DNA of 19,191 nucleotides, taken from Flavobacteriales bacterium UBA4585 (lineage in GTDB: Bacteria; Bacteroidota; Bacteroidia; Flavobacteriales; Schleiferiaceae). The notes beneath the pieces were generated by a model. It was not told the origin of the DNA. It did not search any database and worked only from the letters and a program-made list of their open reading frames with translations. The stretch covers positions 1-19,191 of the forward strand of contig CATAQZ010000082.1 in NCBI GenBank assembly GCA_949487015.1, read 5' to 3'. The number at the start of each line of letters is the position of its first letter. Position 1 is the first letter of the stretch. A program made the translations under genes and the position numbers. This document shows positions 15,270 through 19,191 of this stretch, piece after piece.

Positions 15270-15350
15270 TACATTTGATATGTACCCGAAAGGGTAGCTT
15301 AGGTTTATTGGTTTGGTATACGGTCCGCTTCGGCGGACCGTATCTTTTTT
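15270..15350 (+). ncRNA. Candidate small RNA between uvrA and the RNA methyltransferase gene
   Basis: In the 202-bp gap after uvrA there is a perfect -7 element TACATTTG (15270-15277), but no TTG at the -33 position. RNA from it would begin near 15283, exactly at a small hairpin of five base pairs with a GAAA loop (15283-15296), then about 20 unpaired bases, and end at the UUCG-loop terminator (15318-15350). This gives a transcript of about 68 nt with no start codon or open frame of note. It may equally be the structured 3' end of the uvrA mRNA. The promoter, hairpin and terminator are seen; an independent RNA is inferred. Confidence 0.35.
15318..15350 (+). terminator. UUCG-loop terminator downstream of uvrA
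   Basis: A perfect 11-bp GC-rich stem (15318-15328 with 15333-15343) is closed by a TTCG tetraloop in the stabilising C(UUCG)G context, then followed by a C and six T bases (15345-15350). It lies about 160 bp after the uvrA stop and works in the plus direction; there is no T-run for the minus direction. Confidence 0.9.
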
Positions 15351-15359
15351 ACCCCATTC

Positions 15360-16151
15360 CTATTTTATTTGCGATCCCGCGCATTGATAGAGTAATACTG
15401 CAGCTGCAACACTTACGTTTAAACTGTCAACAGACTTGCCTTCCATAGGAATAATAACATTTTCGTAGCCACTCTCTAGCCACGTAGAAGACAGGCCTCC
15501 ACTCTCCTCTCCTAATATGATTGCCGATTTCGGTGCCCAATTCACCTCATACATCGATACCGCATCCTCATGCATGTGCGTGATGTATCCCGTAAAGCCA
15601 CTATCGTTTAGCCATTGCTGCACCTGTGTACTCGATCCCATAAAAATAGGGAGCTCAAACAGTGCACCTGTAGCGTTGCGAACAACATTGGGTCCAAAAG
15701 GATCTAATGCAGGATCAGCTAGAACGATTGCCCCTGCGCCTGCCGCTAAAGCTGTACGCATTATTGCACCTAGATTTCCTGGTTTTTCTATGCCTTCGAC
15801 TACCACTATACGTCGTGCTGCATCAAGAATCTTTGAACGTGATGCAAAGCTGCTATCTGGACGATAGAATACCGCCACCACATCTTCGGTTGCATCACGA
15901 TATGCGATCTTTTCGTAGACTTTAGCGCTTACCTCAAAATGTTCAGTACTTTCTGGAACACCTGATATGGGCGAAGCTTGCTCAAGCGTCCACAATTCTT
16001 TCATCTCCCAATTACAGGCCAATGCCCGCTCTACTTCACGGCGTCCTTCAACTACACAAACCCCAAAGACTTTACGTGCCTTACTTTTAGAGACTAATTG
16101 GACAATCTCCTTTACTTTTGGATTACTTAGACTAGAAATGTAGCGGCTCAT
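15360..16151 (-). CDS. TrmH/SpoU-family RNA 2'-O-methyltransferase
   Basis: The 263-residue product is a SPOUT-class enzyme that uses S-adenosylmethionine to methylate a ribose 2'-OH in rRNA or tRNA. An N-terminal substrate-binding domain (1-100, with VCVVEGRREVERAL) is followed by the knotted domain: motif 1 IEKPGNLGAIMRTA (121-134), motif 2 ILGEESGGL (212-220), and motif 3 IPMEGKSVDSLNVSVAAAVL (234-253). It resembles 23S rRNA methyltransferases such as RlmB and TsnR, but the target base cannot be told. I use the ATG at 16151; a longer frame to 16187 exists but would cover the start of the divergent SUI1-like gene. The start codons of the two genes are only 4 bp apart. Confidence 0.92.
   Translation of the reverse strand: MSRYISSLSNPKVKEIVQLVSKSKARKVFGVCVVEGRREVERALACNWEMKELWTLEQASPISGVPESTEHFEVSAKVYEKIAYRDATEDVVAVFYRPDSSFASRSKILDAARRIVVVEGIEKPGNLGAIMRTALAAGAGAIVLADPALDPFGPNVVRNATGALFELPIFMGSSTQVQQWLNDSGFTGYITHMHEDAVSMYEVNWAPKSAIILGEESGGLSSTWLESGYENVIIPMEGKSVDSLNVSVAAAVLLYQCAGSQIK
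16113..16120 (+). promoter_or_regulatory. -7 element for the SUI1-like gene inside the methyltransferase gene
   Basis: A perfect TACTTTTG lies 35 bp before the ATG at 16156, within the 5' coding part of the divergent methyltransferase gene. A TTG at 16098-16100 is too close (12-bp spacer) to be a good -33 box. Confidence 0.35.
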
Positions 16152-16155
16152 AGAT

Positions 16156-16521
16156 ATGGCTAAAAAGAATAGACCAAAGAAAATCAATTTAGAGGACTTA
16201 GGAGGCTTTGTCTTTAGTACGAATCCAGAATTCGAACCTCCAGCATTTGAGGAAGGTACTGAAGAACCCTTAACTCCTGGCGAGCAGCTGCTTGAGCTTT
16301 ATTTCGAAAAAAAGGGCCGAGGAGGTAAGCAAGTCGTAATCATTAGAGGTTTTCAGGGCGATGAAAAGGAACTGAAAGACTTAGGAAAAGTACTAAAACA
16401 GCAGTGCGGCGTTGGTGGTAGCAGTAAAGACGGTGAAATCATCCTTCAAGGCAATGTTCGCGATAAAGCGACCGATTATTTGCAAAAAGAAGGGTATAAA
16501 ACCAAACGAATCGGTGGGTAA
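16156..16521 (+). CDS. SUI1/eIF1-like translation factor (YciH family)
   Basis: The 121-residue product is a bacterial homologue of eIF1, which in eukaryotes and archaea helps choose the correct start codon. The SUI1 core is complete: KKGRGGKQVVIIRGF (52-66, basic rRNA-binding loop), LKDLGKVLKQQCGVGGS (73-89), KDGEIILQGN (91-100), and the C-terminal GYKTKRIGG. The first 40 residues are a lysine-rich start followed by an acidic, proline-rich linker. E. coli YciH is known to affect start-site fidelity and stress translation, but is not essential. It is divergent from an RNA methyltransferase, so this locus is translation-related. No Shine-Dalgarno sequence is present. Confidence 0.93.
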   Translation: MAKKNRPKKINLEDLGGFVFSTNPEFEPPAFEEGTEEPLTPGEQLLELYFEKKGRGGKQVVIIRGFQGDEKELKDLGKVLKQQCGVGGSSKDGEIILQGNVRDKATDYLQKEGYKTKRIGG

Positions 16522-16606
16522 TTCCTTCAAAAATGGCAGAAACTCAAACATATCTAGATTTTATTGAGAATTCCGATACCACTCAAAAACAATGTCTCAA
16601 ACTAGA

Positions 16607-17734
16607 CTACCAGACTGCAGCTAGTGCTTTTTCATACGCTTCTTCATACATAGGAACGATCTTTTCGATAGAAAATTTCTTCGCATGATCAAAAGCTTGT
16701 TGTTTGAATTGGGCCAATTTCGCATCATCCTGTAAGAGCGATAAACTATGAGCTGCCATTTCTTCAACTGCTCCAGGAGATGCTAAATAACCCGTAACAC
16801 CATGTACATTCACCTCTGGTATACCTCCAACGTTCGAGCTTATTACAGGAACCTTCGCAGCCATTGCCTCTAAAGCTACCAAGCCAAAGCTCTCGTTCTG
16901 CGAGGTAAGCAGAAACAGATCACTCATACAGAGCAATCGGCGAACTTCTGTAGTCTTACCTAAAAACCTTACTTTTTCGGCGATTCCTAGATCCCGAACT
17001 TGCTGCTCCGCTCTTTCGCGTTCCGGACCATCACCTAACATTAATAAGATCGCATCTTCTTTTTGAGCGATACGGTGGAATATCTCAATCACATCCGGTA
17101 TGCGCTTAACCGGACGCATATTTGAAATATGAATGACTATTTTTTCGTTATTCGGCGCTATCTGAGAACGATTACATTCATCATCGATATTATAAAGGTC
17201 GATATCAATAAAATTCGGTATTACATCTATTTCATTTTTGACAACAAAAGAACTCAAAGTATCCTTTTTCAAGCTTTCACTCACACTCGTAACCACATCA
17301 CTCTTATTAATCGAGAAGGTTACTGCAGGTTTGTACGATGGATGTTTACCAACTAGAGTAATATCCGTTCCGTGTAATGTTGTAACAACGGGCAAATACT
17401 TTCCTTTTTCTAATAAGATTTTTTTTGCCATATATGCCGCATACGCGTGTGGAATAGCATAATGGACGTGCAATAATTCAATACCTTCAGTCAATACGGT
17501 ATCTACCATTTTTGAACTCAGCGCCAATTCATAAGGCTGGTATTCAAACAATGGGTAATCGTGTACATTAACTTCGTGGTAAAATATATTCGGCTCTAAT
17601 ATATCTAAACGGACTGGCTGGCTGTAGGTGATGAAGTGGATTTCATGGCCCTTTTTGGCCAATTGGATGCCTAATTCCGTAGCAACCACTCCTGATCCAC
17701 CATAGGTAGGATAACAAACAACTCCAATTTTCAT
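16607..17734 (-). CDS. bshA: N-acetyl-alpha-D-glucosaminyl L-malate synthase BshA
   Basis: The 375-residue product is a GT4-family (GT-B fold) enzyme for the first step of bacillithiol synthesis, joining GlcNAc from UDP-GlcNAc to L-malate. The N-terminus MKIGVVCYPTYGGSGVVATE is the BshA signature. Further family blocks are ELLHVHYAIPHAYAAYMAKK, VVTTLHGTDITLVGKHPSY, VTSVSESLKKDT and VIPNFID, and a C-terminal nucleotide-sugar site with LLTSQNESFGLVALEAM and SSNVGGIPEV. I use the ATG at 17734, which gives the normal family length and a 19-bp gap to the gene before it; a longer frame to 17800 would overlap that gene. The position next to a GH3/beta-lactamase gene fits other Bacteroidetes. BshB and BshC are elsewhere. 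Confidence 0.95.
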   Translation of the reverse strand: MKIGVVCYPTYGGSGVVATELGIQLAKKGHEIHFITYSQPVRLDILEPNIFYHEVNVHDYPLFEYQPYELALSSKMVDTVLTEGIELLHVHYAIPHAYAAYMAKKILLEKGKYLPVVTTLHGTDITLVGKHPSYKPAVTFSINKSDVVTSVSESLKKDTLSSFVVKNEIDVIPNFIDIDLYNIDDECNRSQIAPNNEKIVIHISNMRPVKRIPDVIEIFHRIAQKEDAILLMLGDGPERERAEQQVRDLGIAEKVRFLGKTTEVRRLLCMSDLFLLTSQNESFGLVALEAMAAKVPVISSNVGGIPEVNVHGVTGYLASPGAVEEMAAHSLSLLQDDAKLAQFKQQAFDHAKKFSIEKIVPMYEEAYEKALAAVW

Positions 17735-17753
17735 GCGGCTTAAGGTATTTCTC

Positions 17754-19191
17754 TTAATTAAGGGCGTCGTAAATGTACTCTTGAATATTGGTTCGAACAT
17801 CCATTTTACTGAGTTTCCAATTCTCAGCGTCTGGAAAGGTTCTATTGCTTAAAAAAATGTAAAGCAGCTGCTCTTTAGGGTCCATCCACACCATTGTACC
17901 AGTAAAACCCGTATGACCAAAACTTTGTTCAGAAGCACACGTACAACTAGGTCCTGGCCCATCTTCTAACTGCTTACGATCGAAACCTAAACCGCGTCTA
18001 TTCTGTAACTCACAAAACGCACATCCACTAAATAATTCTATCGTTGATTCTTGAAAATAGCGATAGCCCCCATAATAGCCCCCATTCAAATACATCTGCA
18101 TCATTTTCGCTAAGTCGTTTGCATTTGAAAACAATCCTGCGTGACCCGCAACCCCATTCATCATTGCAGCGCCCATATCGTGAACTGTACCATGGACTGT
18201 TCTATTGCGCCAGTAACCATCTATCTCAGTTGGAGTAATCTCACCTCTCGAGAATCCGTTTTCCAATGGATTGTAGGTCAATCGATGTGCACCCAGCGGG
18301 GCATAGAAAGTATTTGCTGCCCACCTATCAAGGGGCTCATTAAATCGTTCTTCGAGCATTTCTTGGAATAAATAATACCCCAGATCGGAATAACGGTAAT
18401 CAGTTCCTTTGAGTGGACTCTTCGCTAGCATTGCGAACATGGTATCGCGTATGTTTGAACGTAAATACATACCAGGAACCACTTCATTACGGCCCTCAGA
18501 AGGGATAGCGCTGTACCAATAAGCCTTTGTACTATCGTTTTCTATAGTGGATGCATAAAAAGGAATCCAAGCTTGCAAGCCACTTTGGTGGGCTAAAACA
18601 TCTTCGAAAACCAATTTTTCTTTGTCCGAACCTTTTAATCGATTCGTATGATTGCCTAAGGTAGACTTTAAAAGTAGCGGCTGCTTTTCGTACCATGTCA
18701 TTATACCGGGCAGCGTCGCGGTAATCTTTGTGACCGAAGCAATATCATAGAGATCGGTCCATTCCACCGGATCGGTTTCCGCGTAGGTGTGCGAACCAAA
18801 AACCTTATCATAGATTATAGTCCCGTGACGGGCAATGATAACCTGTGCACCGGGCGCAGCACCTGCCGAAATGGCGTACTCAACGGTAGAATCGATGCGA
18901 TTTAAGGGCCCCACATCAAGGCCTACCTCAAAAGGGAGACCGTACTTTAATCGTAGTAAATCTTCAGTCTGTTCTCCATCACCAACCTCGCCCCACTGGT
19001 TGAGATCTACGGGCAAGGTGCCTTTAGTTTTTCTTGCGCCAAACAAAAACTGTGTCGCCAGGAGTTGCGCATATTCGTCGTTCTCATAAAGCAACAAGAT
19101 GCGCACATTTTCGCCCAGATTGGGATACGTCAATACTCCGTACGGATTTGCAAAATGGAGCAGATAAACGGGTTTGCCTGTGGCGGATAAC
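17754..19191 (-). CDS. Glycoside hydrolase family 3 / beta-lactamase-like fusion protein, 3' part only
   Basis: The frame stays open to the window edge, so only the last 478 residues are visible. The first 60 or so look like the end of a GH3 C-terminal domain (GKPVYLLHFANPYGVL, then YENDEYAQLLATQFLFGARK and LPV). The rest is a class C beta-lactamase/penicillin-binding-protein fold: ASVTK supplies the SxxK catalytic Ser-Lys, YSDLGYY matches the YxN position but with Asp in place of Asn, and GHTGFTG supplies the third motif. A cysteine pair sits in CAFC and again in CTC near residue 410. Such fusions in Bacteroidetes are usually exported and linked to cell-wall sugar recycling (NagZ-like); that is family knowledge, since the GH3 catalytic half and signal peptide lie outside. 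It precedes bshA by 19 bp. Confidence 0.9.
   Translation of the reverse strand, partial: LSATGKPVYLLHFANPYGVLTYPNLGENVRILLLYENDEYAQLLATQFLFGARKTKGTLPVDLNQWGEVGDGEQTEDLLRLKYGLPFEVGLDVGPLNRIDSTVEYAISAGAAPGAQVIIARHGTIIYDKVFGSHTYAETDPVEWTDLYDIASVTKITATLPGIMTWYEKQPLLLKSTLGNHTNRLKGSDKEKLVFEDVLAHQSGLQAWIPFYASTIENDSTKAYWYSAIPSEGRNEVVPGMYLRSNIRDTMFAMLAKSPLKGTDYRYSDLGYYLFQEMLEERFNEPLDRWAANTFYAPLGAHRLTYNPLENGFSRGEITPTEIDGYWRNRTVHGTVHDMGAAMMNGVAGHAGLFSNANDLAKMMQMYLNGGYYGGYRYFQESTIELFSGCAFCELQNRRGLGFDRKQLEDGPGPSCTCASEQSFGHTGFTGTMVWMDPKEQLLYIFLSNRTFPDAENWKLSKMDVRTNIQEYIYDALN

Noticed and set aside
15517..15925. Two plus-strand open frames opposite the methyltransferase gene
   Set aside because: They are antisense shadows of a well-supported gene.
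16152..16187. Longer N-terminus for the RNA methyltransferase
   Set aside because: It would cover the SUI1-like start, and the hydrophobic extension is not part of the family.
16533..16688. Plus-strand ATG frame of 51 codons just after the SUI1-like gene (begins MAETQTYLDF)
   Set aside because: More than half of it lies antisense to the 3' end of bshA and the second half has no protein-like pattern. The first 25 codons look somewhat gene-like, so a degraded small gene is possible but not supported.
17735..17800. Longer N-terminus for bshA
   Set aside because: It would overlap the end of the preceding gene; BshA proteins begin at MKIGVVCYP.

Overview
The window looks like a chromosomal segment of a Bacteroidetes bacterium, most likely in the flavobacterial lineage. 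Several things point there. Genes lack Shine-Dalgarno sequences, while TAnnTTTG-type -7 promoter elements sit upstream of rpsF, dnaX and uvrA. DnaX lacks the usual zinc-binding cysteines and closely matches the flavobacterial form as I know it. A bshA gene (bacillithiol synthesis) lies directly behind a glycoside hydrolase 3/beta-lactamase fusion, and RecQ has a long C-terminal extension. I cannot assign genus or species.

Layout. Positions 1-1382, minus strand: the ribosomal operon rpsF-rpsR-rplI, its terminator, and a 52-residue membrane-protein gene. Positions 1519-4277, plus strand: dnaX, carrying an in-frame A10 slippery tract, overlapping by one base a secreted protein of unknown function. 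Positions 4248-7644: a surface-glycan module made of a family 2 glycosyltransferase, a sulfotransferase-glycosyltransferase fusion, and a divergent second sulfotransferase. Its two ends overlap convergently (30-31 bp) with neighbouring genes. Positions 7614-9154, minus strand: tatC-lptB (protein export and LPS export). Positions 9253-11458: recQ and a strong hairpin terminator. Positions 11457-12254, minus strand: an ECF sigma factor and a 47-residue ORF. Positions 12389-15157: uvrA, followed by a 202-bp gap with a possible small RNA and a UUCG-loop terminator. Positions 15360-16521: a TrmH-family RNA methyltransferase and a divergent eIF1/SUI1-like gene whose start codons are only 4 bp apart. 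Positions 16607-19191, minus strand: bshA and the 3' part of the GH3/beta-lactamase gene, which runs off the window.

Most of the window is housekeeping: translation, replication clamp loading, DNA repair and recombination, envelope export, thiol metabolism and probable cell-wall turnover. The accessory part is the sulfotransferase/glycosyltransferase module, which probably decorates an exported glycan; lptB beside it fits an envelope theme but does not prove a link. The most notable signal is in dnaX. A ten-A run lies exactly where the AAA+/oligomerisation part ends, and both alternative frames hit a stop within eight codons, so recoding or polymerase slippage would give a short gamma-like subunit. 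No tRNA, rRNA, CRISPR array or insertion sequence was seen.
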